Source: Tritrichomonas musculus
Taxonomy: Eukaryota > Parabasalia > Tritrichomonadida > Tritrichomonadidae
Length of the DNA stretch: 64,000 bases
NCBI GenBank assembly: GCA_039105265.1
Contig: JAPFFF010000014.1
Coordinates: 2,046,001 to 2,110,000, forward strand
Direction: 5' to 3'
Shown here: in pieces, positions 11,701-19,462 of the stretch
Layout: each line of letters begins with the position of its first letter
How positions within the stretch are numbered: position 1 is the stretch's first letter
Program-made: the position numbers and the translations under genes
Notes under the pieces: generated by a model
Seen by the model: the letters and a program-made list of their open reading frames with translations, nothing else
Database searches by the model: none
What the model was told of the DNA's origin: nothing

Positions 11701-14700
11701 AAGCTTGTACAAATCTTCCCAGCAGCACATTGATGCTAATGATCTAGAAAGTCCAATAAATGAATCAACACTTTTTGTTTGTGCATAAATTTTTCGGTAA
11801 AGTGGTTCAACTTGATCCCACATATGAAGTTTTGCAAGTATTTCAACATTGTTGAATGTAGAAGATGTCATTAAGCTTCTCTTCCAAATTCCAGTTGCAT
11901 CTGGCCAATCATCAAGTTGAACAAAGATATCAATTAAATTGCTGGTTGCATCCTCAGATGTTTCATTGCCTTCAAATGCTTTTTGAAGTAAGTGAAGTGC
12001 GTATGATTCTCGGCCATAACGCATGCATGCTGGAATAATGTCATCGGCTGTTAATTCAATTGGTTTTTCGATTTTATCCATGAAAACAATTAAATCAATG
12101 ATTTCACGAATTACTGATTCGCAGTTTTCTTTAAGAAGTAGAAGTTGCTTGAATGAATTGGTAATGTGTTGAATGTTCCTCTTCTTTAATTGAATCCAGC
12201 AGGAATAAAAGGCTGGTTTGAATAATTTTAGTGCGAATGGATAGTAAAGGCTTGCCAATTGTGCACATGCGCGAATCTTGGGTGAAGTTGAACAAGAGAT
12301 TAAAGTAATGATGAATGAACGAAGCCATTTTTCTAACTGTTGAGCAGCACCAAGATTAATTGCAGCTGCTCTTGTTGTAATAATATCTGGATTAAAGTCG
12401 AGTTTTGGTGGTGGTTCTTCTTGTTTCCTCTTTGGCTTATCATCAAGAACTGGTGTAAATGTTTCATTTGCATTTGTTTTGGCAGATGCAAGAAGTCTCT
12501 TTAGTTCAAGGGTTTCCATCTTGTTCTTTTTAATGTCATAGATTAATGGTTCTGCATTATCAAGGAATAACTTTCCATAGCCCTTGATTAAAACGTATAA
12601 TAAATTCATTGATTCTGTTCGTGTTGGAGCGTGTTCAGATGAAAATCCAGTTGTTAAAGCACGAATTAAAACGCCCATGCATGCCATTATTTCTTCATAC
12701 TTAACAAGTGTTTGAAGGGTTTGGAATGACATTTCACGAACTTCATCAAGAGTCTGATTACTTCCAATAATGTCGCAAATCTTTGGTACAACTAAATAAA
12801 GAAGATCAAATGCGAAAAGACCAATAAGGCCAAATGCTTTAAGTACACGTTTGCAAACATCTGCATCTGATGTATGGTTTGCTGAAAGTGTGTCCATTAA
12901 TAAGCAAATGATTTCAGAAGCATATGGTGAGAGACCATCCTTGATTGATTCTAATAGGGCAATAATTAAATCAAGGAAGTCATTGCATAATGTCTCTGAA
13001 TATCTTGTACGAATGATATCAAATGTTCGATTAAGGAATGGTGATGTGTTATGTGTTGATGAGGAGATAAGCTTGGTATATGCCTTAAGAAAGACGGAAA
13101 TTTCTTGATCAGTTTCACTATCTTCAATAACAGTTAATAATCGAGCGCAAAATGCATCAAATAAGCTTAAAACCCACATTTTAGGTTTGGCCAAAACTTC
13201 CACAAGAGCATCAACTGCATCTGGATAGTATTCACGAAGGCTGTCATCATTAAATACTTCTAATAGTTCTTGTGCACATATTGATGTATAATACTGTTCA
13301 ATACTGTTGCCTCCTTGAATTAATAAGATATCATCAACCTTGTCAACTGAATCTCTTGAAGGATGGAAGAAGTGACGAGCTAATGTTTGATCAACATTAG
13401 CTGGAGGTTTTAATGTCTTTGTTAATTGGTGTTGATGAACTTCCATAACGCCTAAAAGACCAACAACTTTGAGTACAGACATACGAACATTTCTAGAAAT
13501 TGTTGATGCCAAAAGCTTTGAGCAAACAGATAGAATCATTGGTGCTTTTTCTCTATAAGCAAGAGTCGAAGCTGGCGCTGTGTAAAGTGTCTGGAAAAGA
13601 TTGAGAATTGAAAGTTGATAAAGACGAATATTTGTGCTTGTAAGGTAATCGCAAAGAAGCGGAAGCATTTCGTCAGCATATAAAGACACTAACTCTGGAT
13701 CAAGTGGAGCAAGAAGAGAAATCGAATCAACAGTATGAATAAGTAAAACATTTTCTGACTCTCTTTCCAAAAAGTTACTATATGCAAATTTTTGTGTATA
13801 CTTGTTTAAATTGTACATCAAAATTTCCATTAAACCTTCTGAATATGCCTTGATTGTAAGTGAAGATGCTTGTATCAAAGCAGGGAGTGTTTGGATCAAT
13901 CTTGAGGTTTGTCTGATTAAATCAACATTACGAAGCGTGAAGAAATAATCAAGCATAGAGCATCGAGTTATAGCTGAAATTTGAAGTGGATTGTATTTAG
14001 CTAGATTGGCTAGAATCTTGAACCCTAAGGCACGGCATCTTTGTGAATCATCATTTGCATAAATTTGTAAAAATTTCATGTATTCTGGTTTTGCAAATTC
14101 TTTGTGGCAGTGTTGTTCAAGAACAATCAAAACTGATTTTCTAACTCTTGGATCTGCATCATTAACAGCTGATTGCATAAGTTGTAATTTCAATTTTTCA
14201 GCTTGTGGCGGCTCGCATATGCTTAATATATTGTAAACAGCTGCTGGAACTTGGCAACGTGTTTCAACATTTTGGGCACGAGATTTCAAAGAAACGACTT
14301 CGGCAATTTTTGTTGGATTAATTTTTAGAGCTTCTGGTGGAAGTTCCGAAACAAATTCCAGAGCTAAAGTTTCTTCGCCTTTTGGATCTTCGATCTCAGA
14401 TATGATCCTATTGAATAATAAAGTATTAATGCTTTTATTTTCTTCTAATGCGCCATGTACTTTAGAAAAGTTAACAAAGCATTCTTTATATTCTTGTGTA
14501 AATGGTAACTTAACAAGTTTCTCCATTAAGTTATTATCAATTGGCAAAGAATCCTCTTTATAAGTTTCAAGTATAGTTGAAAGAAGGGCAAGGGCATAAT
14601 TTGCACCGTTTTTAATTTCTAAAAGGGTACCAACAAACTTCTTCAAATCGTCAAGCTTATTCATAAGCCATGCTGGAATATTAGGTATAATTGTACGCAA

Positions 14701-15633
14701 ACCACGAGTTACATCTCCGGGATAATATTGAATAAGTTCAGCGGTATATGAAAAAAGCTCTTCTGCAATAGATTCTGTAAAAATGCGTTTATCTACAAAT
14801 GAAAAGCATGATATTGTTGCATATGCTGTGCTACGTACATGTGCTGCAGTTCCATCGATAGCATCTGAAATAGATGAGTATAAAGTTGTAACATAATTTA
14901 AGAAAAAGTTAGGTTGAAGTCTAATCATTATTTCAAGTAAGATCATTGAGGTATAAATACGAATACCACTACCGAAAGAAAGAAGCCTGATGCATAGCTG
15001 AGTTAAAAAGTGTAAGAATGGTTCAAGATCACTCCTAGAGTATCTTGTGATTGAAAGAATTACGCTTCTTATAGTTTTTGCTGTTAATTGGAGGACTTTA
15101 ATTGATTTGCTTGATACAAGAAGCCAAATTGAACTTTGAAATTGAGGTAAAAAGCCGTTTATACTGTTTCCCGCGTTCATTGCAATAGCTTCAATCATTG
15201 ATGCGGCAGCAAGTGGGCGAGCTCGTCTTCCCTTAGCACGCATCCAGCCTAAAGTTCGATCTAAAAGATGGTTTACATATCGTGATTGTTCAATATTAGG
15301 ATGATGAGTTAAACGGTTAGCAACATAGCTTGTGAAAGCAACGCATTCTGGATCTGTTTGAGGAACAGTTCTGTCAAAAACGTCAGCCAAAGTTTGGAAA
15401 TTTTGATAACCAAAGCGATGAAGTGCAAGGCATCCTGTTGCAGCTCTCATCATGTCTGGAATGGAAAGCGACTTAGATAATTGAGTTACCATATTAATAT
15501 ATCTTTCAATATAAGATCTTAATTTTGCGTTACTCATTCTAACCATTTCGAGATAAAAAGCCCAGTAATAGTCATCTGCGGCTTGAATCAATTCATCAGC
15601 TGTCGAAGGGACAGGAATTTGCGACAAATTCAT
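8707..15633 (-). CDS. TOR: Target of rapamycin (TOR) kinase, PIKK family
   Basis: 2308 aa, compared with about 2500 for animal and yeast TOR. Residues 1 to about 1150 are HEAT-like helical repeats, followed by the FAT region (about 1200-1750) and an FRB-like helical bundle beginning near LLRAAVTWMEQAQQ. The PI3/PI4-type kinase domain has IPLSMSHGLVQWVRGTDTL, the catalytic loop GDRHPSNLLIDKASG and the metal-binding HIDFGDCFE. The C-terminal FATC ends YSGWCPFW, the hallmark of TOR rather than ATM, ATR or DNA-PK. It senses nutrients and controls growth by phosphorylating translation and autophagy factors in TORC1 and TORC2. The FRB is divergent: the Trp and Phe that contact rapamycin in other TORs do not appear conserved. 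No intron is needed over 6.9 kb. A TCATTC box lies about 15 nt upstream of the ATG. Confidence 0.97.
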   Translation of the reverse strand: MNLSQIPVPSTADELIQAADDYYWAFYLEMVRMSNAKLRSYIERYINMVTQLSKSLSIPDMMRAATGCLALHRFGYQNFQTLADVFDRTVPQTDPECVAFTSYVANRLTHHPNIEQSRYVNHLLDRTLGWMRAKGRRARPLAAASMIEAIAMNAGNSINGFLPQFQSSIWLLVSSKSIKVLQLTAKTIRSVILSITRYSRSDLEPFLHFLTQLCIRLLSFGSGIRIYTSMILLEIMIRLQPNFFLNYVTTLYSSISDAIDGTAAHVRSTAYATISCFSFVDKRIFTESIAEELFSYTAELIQYYPGDVTRGLRTIIPNIPAWLMNKLDDLKKFVGTLLEIKNGANYALALLSTILETYKEDSLPIDNNLMEKLVKLPFTQEYKECFVNFSKVHGALEENKSINTLLFNRIISEIEDPKGEETLALEFVSELPPEALKINPTKIAEVVSLKSRAQNVETRCQVPAAVYNILSICEPPQAEKLKLQLMQSAVNDADPRVRKSVLIVLEQHCHKEFAKPEYMKFLQIYANDDSQRCRALGFKILANLAKYNPLQISAITRCSMLDYFFTLRNVDLIRQTSRLIQTLPALIQASSLTIKAYSEGLMEILMYNLNKYTQKFAYSNFLERESENVLLIHTVDSISLLAPLDPELVSLYADEMLPLLCDYLTSTNIRLYQLSILNLFQTLYTAPASTLAYREKAPMILSVCSKLLASTISRNVRMSVLKVVGLLGVMEVHQHQLTKTLKPPANVDQTLARHFFHPSRDSVDKVDDILLIQGGNSIEQYYTSICAQELLEVFNDDSLREYYPDAVDALVEVLAKPKMWVLSLFDAFCARLLTVIEDSETDQEISVFLKAYTKLISSSTHNTSPFLNRTFDIIRTRYSETLCNDFLDLIIALLESIKDGLSPYASEIICLLMDTLSANHTSDADVCKRVLKAFGLIGLFAFDLLYLVVPKICDIIGSNQTLDEVREMSFQTLQTLVKYEEIMACMGVLIRALTTGFSSEHAPTRTESMNLLYVLIKGYGKLFLDNAEPLIYDIKKNKMETLELKRLLASAKTNANETFTPVLDDKPKRKQEEPPPKLDFNPDIITTRAAAINLGAAQQLEKWLRSFIITLISCSTSPKIRACAQLASLYYPFALKLFKPAFYSCWIQLKKRNIQHITNSFKQLLLLKENCESVIREIIDLIVFMDKIEKPIELTADDIIPACMRYGRESYALHLLQKAFEGNETSEDATSNLIDIFVQLDDWPDATGIWKRSLMTSSTFNNVEILAKLHMWDQVEPLYRKIYAQTKSVDSFIGLSRSLASMCCWEDLYKLYTDFTQLPKQYKNRCAQFYAEAAMHLGKWDDLDHTLKVAPDDNERIAVISGINAIHKGEYEKATEIVTKCFSLLASRPITLFGDNQQIHRNTMLIAQELMEVEEISRWVQTDQKKKIEEVWKERMKTAPHDFDIWFNLIANRVRITDIRDANVINLFQMKSATLGTKIHKNAFEVMFPGFNFDTAPDIHKLCSVIANYAIGDRKTAIDQMGKLAETITGPLQKQCHYFYANWLIENDDSPDILPIAYKHLKQVVVSKDKKDTNAPMVPLPSTPSSFSDKKKFSTRTSSNLSFEATSSKSSLHRTYSSSEKGGLRLSSQVLRALVSDISNADSLRKWADVNTSLATIKPEKATKYVTNAIDALTQCTRIAPLFPDIVQLLNIFFEHADNPDVFNSTAHACIEKLPPKLLLKASPQLLVQLSHPTPNVASFVHEIIFNLMPEHYHGLIFSIIVMKFSKNFPRARAADNLLQQFHELMPEESEEVELIRKSLLRAAVTWMEQAQQRITDAFDHYSRGNYDKMVASLQSILTMAKKPKCEMHMQFKETYATMLAQLEKIIQSYTMNNNTVIQQLAGWCQKMQDDIGDALKDIHMIQLSSISPQLNEKTDFKLAVPGTYKPGKEVNRIKYFVGQFNVYMSKQQPKDIIIMGEDGNFYQYLLKGHEDLRLDERIMQFFRLINSLLKKETVFQSNLIEVMSVIPLSMSHGLVQWVRGTDTLRSIIEHYRAIHNREPLEEYALLEQLSTNSFDLMEPIQKAQIIEKIFSLVPDTDIADFFWLKAPSSETWLKQVNTFSISTAMTSIVGYIVGLGDRHPSNLLIDKASGKVVHIDFGDCFERAAMRPFLPEVVPFRLTRMMVKALGPTGVDGLFKTSFINMSNVLRDNKRVLVMVLAIFVQEPLIDPEADDENESALPIQAPADNSKFVSKAATGSIIDKGRVFMMDDAGVQSSVEMRNRVRQKLNGQDYDPNVSLSVEDQATRLIRDATDVYQLGKMYSGWCPFW

Positions 15634-16048
15634 TGAGAAATCGGAATGAGTAAAAATACGGAAGAAACTTTTTCTAAAAAAATATCATACAAAAGTTGCA
15701 ATCACACCTTTGAAATTTCTTGAAAACTAGATGCATAACATGGGTAAAAAATAGAGGCATGGTTTATAATTTTTAAATTTGATCATTAAAAATATATTCA
15801 AAAAATATAGAATGGTATGTGTTAGTAAAATAAATTAAAAAAAAGCTCAACTCAAAAAGTTTAACCGTATCATCCATTTATAAATTTGAAGTCTTATATA
15901 GCCACATATTAAATTAAACTTTTTGATAAATGTCTCAATTATCAAGTGAAAAAAAAATGGAAATAAGCATATGTAATAAAATAGTATAAGTAATTTTTAA
16001 TCAAATAAAATAAATCGTATAAAAATCTATAAAAAAGATCAAAACAGA
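15634..16048. other. Intergenic region upstream of TOR
   Basis: 415 bp of A/T-rich sequence that must hold the TOR promoter and the 3' end of the small gene to its right. The Inr-like TCATTC near 15650 is the only recognisable signal. Confidence 0.5.
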
Positions 16049-16426
16049 TTAGTGCTTACTAAAACCGAACTTTGTTGTTGAAGTTCCATTTGTTGATAAA
16101 GGTTTTCTATGGGAATCATATGATGGTTGATATGAAGGATTTGTTCGATAATTTGATGATGAAGTAGAAGACGAATAATTTGAATTTGTTGTGTTATTGG
16201 CTTTAATGCCAAGAGCTTGCCTCATTAATTTTGCATTTAACATATTTTCGTCAATCGGTTGAAAAGGGGTTGGTGTTTCCATTACGTTTTTGGCTAAATA
16301 CTCTTCAACATTAATTTCAAAAATATTGACTGGAAGAGAAGGTCCTGGAAGAACTTGAGAGTTGTCTTCAATATTTTTCGAGAAACCTGGAGAAAGAAGA
16401 TGTTGAATATTGTATCTGGATTTCAT
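16049..16426 (-). CDS. Small Ser/Asn-rich protein of unknown function
   Basis: 125 aa, not recognised. Residues 1-75 look structured or linear-motif like (RYNIQHLLSPGFSKNI, then EINVEEYLAKNVMETPTPFQ); the rest is Asn, Ser, Tyr and Thr rich and probably disordered. It has no signal peptide or membrane segment. It is divergent from the 628-aa gene at 16531, with a 104-bp shared spacer that probably carries both promoters. A stable frame with non-A/T-driven residues and placement in a tight gene cluster support a real gene. No function is proposed. Confidence 0.65.
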   Translation of the reverse strand: MKSRYNIQHLLSPGFSKNIEDNSQVLPGPSLPVNIFEINVEEYLAKNVMETPTPFQPIDENMLNAKLMRQALGIKANNTTNSNYSSSTSSSNYRTNPSYQPSYDSHRKPLSTNGTSTTKFGFSKH

Positions 16427-16530
16427 ATTATATTATAATATTAAACGTACACATTTTTATTGATGATATTGGATTGTTCTGAATAAGTTCAAAATTTTTT
16501 GAAACTTTTTAATATTGTAATTTTTACGAA

Positions 16531-18417
16531 ATGAATTCCGTGGACCCGGTTACTGCAATTTTAAAAGAAATGGGTCGAAAACCAAGTGAACTTCTCAGCG
16601 CTTGTATGAATAAAGTTTCAAGTATTCGCAACACGGTAATTCGATATTCAAGAATAATCACTTTGGCTCCATTTGCAAATGAAAAATTATTTAAAAATAT
16701 TGGTGTTCAATTTCCAAAATCATATAAGTCATATGTTTTTAAACCAGATGATTTACCCTCTTTTCTAGGATTTTCGCAGATGACCCAAAATACTGGATTT
16801 TTACTTTGCTTTGTCAATGAGCATCCAGATCTTTTGGCAAAGGCTGTTTTGGCTCGTCTTAAAAGTTCTGATTTTCTATATCTCACTCAATGCGCTATAC
16901 CAGCTACTTTTGGTTATTTTTCGTCCCTTGAGCATTTAGATATTGCAATTAAATTTTATCGTAGTATTGTTGTGAAATGTGATCAAGATAAAGCTAATTT
17001 CATTTTGCGTCCTTTGTTGTGCAGTGTAGCAACTTTTCGATTTCTCGAGGTTGCATTTGCACAATTTACAAATTTTTTAGCAATAAATGGTAGTGAGAAT
17101 AAGAATCAAGATGACAACTTATGTTCAAAATATTTTGTTGAATGTATTACAAAAGCATTGCCACTTCTTCCCCAGCAAATTCTTGACTTGTTTCGCCTTC
17201 TTTTTGAGATGAACTGGGATCCCAAAAAATTTGGTGATCTTTTTTTCTTTTCTTTTTTATGGAAATATGCAAAAATATTCGTTTTATGCTCACCTGCCAA
17301 AAACCAATTCAGTTTATTACAAAAAATCATTTTTATCACATCAAAAAATGATAATTTAATCTCTACTATATATAAAACTTTATTTAATTGTAAATCAGAT
17401 TATGATTTGCCATGTATTTATCAGCCTTTTGGCCATTTATATCTTAATTTTTACATTTCGGTTCATGATATCCAATCGATTGCCCAATTATTACACTCAT
17501 GCAAGTTAATGCCAGAAACTGTTACTTTAAAAGAACTGAAACGAGTACCAGATGATTATTCCTTTTTTTGGTATTCATGTCAAGCATTTCCTCATATTTC
17601 ATATCCACAATTAATTGATACAGTCAACGAGCCTATTTTTGATATAAACACGCCTGAAAAAAAGCTTTTTGAATTGCTTTTAAATAATTCCATGTATAAG
17701 TCGGAGCTTAAAAAATGGAAAAAATTGATTTGTTCATGTATAAATGTCAATATCAATTCTTTCATCGAAGAAGAAGTTTCATTGCCACTTTCAAGACCGT
17801 TTATGAAATCATATCGTATGTTTAAAAATTCATTTGGGCTACCGATTTTAAATAGAAAAATATTTCTTTCATTATTAGAGAAAAATATTGATAATTGGAT
17901 TGGAAACAAAGCAGAACTTTTTAATCATTTAGACCAGCAATTTAATCAAATATTAGATTCTATCGATAAAACTGAAGAAATGATTGATTATGTAGAATTT
18001 TCATCATCAATCCATAAATCTCATCGATCAATAATGTTATACATAATTCAGAAACTTAAAATTCTTCAATATTCCCCCATGTCAGATCAATTTGAAATTC
18101 TAATTGATGTTATGAAACGTATCGAATTTATATTGAAGTTTGAACACTATACAGAGCATCAAAGCAAATCTATATATCCAATTATTTTTCGGCAATCTGA
18201 TGATAAGCATTTATTTTCGATCTTTTTTAAGTTGAATTCATTTGCCATGCAAAATCCATCATTTTTGGAATTGTGTAAAGATGATGAAAAATCACTTTGG
18301 CTGAAAATTGAGCAAATGATATTGCGATGTTTGAAAATAGATCCTGTTTTCTTAAAAGCATATGTTACATTGCAAAACGAGTTTATGCAATGTGCTCTCA
18401 AAAATACAATGGATTAA
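16531..18417 (+). CDS. Helical 628-aa protein of unknown function
   Basis: 628 aa with no confidently recognised domain. The composition is helix-rich with many Leu, Phe and Lys and scattered Cys, resembling an alpha-solenoid or GAP-like helical scaffold. One notable stretch is LLCFVNEHPDLLAKAVLARL at about residue 92, reminiscent of the first helices of trichomonad RasGAP-like proteins, but the arginine-finger and FLR motifs expected of a true RasGAP are not evident. No signal peptide or membrane helix is seen. The start is the first ATG, 104 bp from the divergent gene at 16426, and the frame is open throughout. It converges on the cyclophilin gene with 175 bp between stops. RasGAP kinship is a weak guess only. 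Confidence 0.8.
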   Translation: MNSVDPVTAILKEMGRKPSELLSACMNKVSSIRNTVIRYSRIITLAPFANEKLFKNIGVQFPKSYKSYVFKPDDLPSFLGFSQMTQNTGFLLCFVNEHPDLLAKAVLARLKSSDFLYLTQCAIPATFGYFSSLEHLDIAIKFYRSIVVKCDQDKANFILRPLLCSVATFRFLEVAFAQFTNFLAINGSENKNQDDNLCSKYFVECITKALPLLPQQILDLFRLLFEMNWDPKKFGDLFFFSFLWKYAKIFVLCSPAKNQFSLLQKIIFITSKNDNLISTIYKTLFNCKSDYDLPCIYQPFGHLYLNFYISVHDIQSIAQLLHSCKLMPETVTLKELKRVPDDYSFFWYSCQAFPHISYPQLIDTVNEPIFDINTPEKKLFELLLNNSMYKSELKKWKKLICSCINVNINSFIEEEVSLPLSRPFMKSYRMFKNSFGLPILNRKIFLSLLEKNIDNWIGNKAELFNHLDQQFNQILDSIDKTEEMIDYVEFSSSIHKSHRSIMLYIIQKLKILQYSPMSDQFEILIDVMKRIEFILKFEHYTEHQSKSIYPIIFRQSDDKHLFSIFFKLNSFAMQNPSFLELCKDDEKSLWLKIEQMILRCLKIDPVFLKAYVTLQNEFMQCALKNTMD

Positions 18418-18592
18418 ATAAAATATGTTGTTTCTTTCTATTTAATATTATTTGCTGTGATGGCCATATTTTTGAGATTATGGTGAACGAAGCTAACAAA
18501 AAAAATCATAAAGATTATAGACTAAATTATATTGAATTGCATGCGTATCGTAAGAAAATAAATATAATCAATCGATATATAATTATGCTTTT

Positions 18593-19157
18593 TTATTGTT
18601 TATCTGTAACTTCTCCACAATCAATTATAGACACAGTTCTTTTCGGTGATCCATTCTGTGTTCCGGCTGCTTCAATTTTGTCAACTATTTCCATTCCATT
18701 AATAACTTTGCCAAAAGCAACGAATTTCCCATCCAGCCAAGGGGCTGGAGTGAAAGAAATAAAGAATTGGCCTCCATTCGTATTTCTGCCATTGTTGGCC
18801 ATTGAAACAATCCCTTTTTCAGAATGGTGAACTGAAAAATTTTCATCTTCAAATCTTGGACCATAGACACTTTCGTTTGAACTTCCATCATTTTTAATAA
18901 AATCACCACCTTGAGCAAGATATCCTGGAATGATTTTATGGAATTTACAACCTTTATAATGGAGGTTTGCGCCAGAACGTCCAGCACCTTTTTCTCCTGT
19001 ACATAACATTCGAAAATTCTCTGCGGTTCTTGGAACTTTATCTTCGAAAAGCTCAATTTCAATTCGACCTACTTTAGATCCTTCTATTGATCTGGGTGTT
19101 AAAAAAAATAAAAGCATACATTTCAAGAAAAACGATTGGATTTTTTTTCTCACTCAT
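18593..19157 (-). CDS. Cyclophilin-type peptidyl-prolyl cis-trans isomerase (two exons)
   Basis: Exon 1 is 19157-19120 (38 nt), the intron 19119-19092 (28 nt) and exon 2 19091-18593; together they encode 178 aa. The spliced N-terminus reads MSEKKNPIVFLEISIEGSK, the canonical cyclophilin A start, whereas the unspliced frame from 19153 gives an unrelated Phe/Leu-rich N-terminus. The catalytic core is intact: FHKIIPGYLAQGGDF (Arg/Phe region, with Leu-Ala in place of Met-Ile), MANNGRNTNGGQFFIS, and the cyclosporin pocket Trp in APWLDGKFVAFGKV. A divergent insert ENFRMLCTGEKGAGRSG is of the usual cyclophilin A type. The enzyme accelerates Xaa-Pro isomerisation during folding, probably in the cytosol as no leader remains after splicing. 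A 12-bp palindrome lies 25-50 bp upstream. Confidence 0.95.
19092..19119 (-). other. 28-nt spliceosomal intron in cyclophilin
   Basis: On the minus strand the donor is GTATGC and the 3' end is TTTAACACCCAG, close to the fused branch-point/acceptor ACTAACACACAG of trichomonad introns. Between them is a T-rich 10-nt core. Removing it joins GAA-AT to A-TCA-ATA, giving E-I-S-I, exactly as in other cyclophilins. It is phase 2. Confidence 0.9.
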
Positions 19158-19181
19158 TTCTTTTTAGCTAAAAAACGTATC

Positions 19182-19207
19182 AAATGGTGAAATTGATTTC
19201 ACCATTT
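19182..19207. promoter_or_regulatory. 12-bp perfect palindrome upstream of cyclophilin
   Basis: AAATGGTGAAAT and ATTTCACCATTT are separated by 2 nt and lie 25-50 bp upstream of the cyclophilin ATG. The position fits a dimeric-factor binding site. The core TTTCACCATT also resembles a loose Inr. No other copies were noticed. Confidence 0.4.
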
Positions 19208-19462
19208 ATTGAGGAATACAAATCACAAAATCAAGATTATTTAAAGCATTATATAATATGTTATGTAAATTGAGATGAGAAATATGGGTGAATTTAGTTT
19301 TTTAATATATATATTTTATGAATTTCTTAGCATCAATCATCATTAGGTTTATTTCAATTAGTACTTATAGCATATGATTTAGAAGAAAATAAACTAAGCA
19401 AAAAGATGTATTTAAAAGATATTAACTTTTATAATTAATCCATTAAATAATAAAAAAACAAT

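Noticed and set aside
9000-15000. Several plus-strand frames of 60-133 codons
   Set aside because: They are antisense shadows of the TOR gene.
19120-19153. Cyclophilin starting at 19153 with an FFLKCMLLFFL leader, implying a secreted isoform
   Set aside because: That leader is intron sequence read through; the ATG at 19157 with splicing gives the conserved N-terminus.
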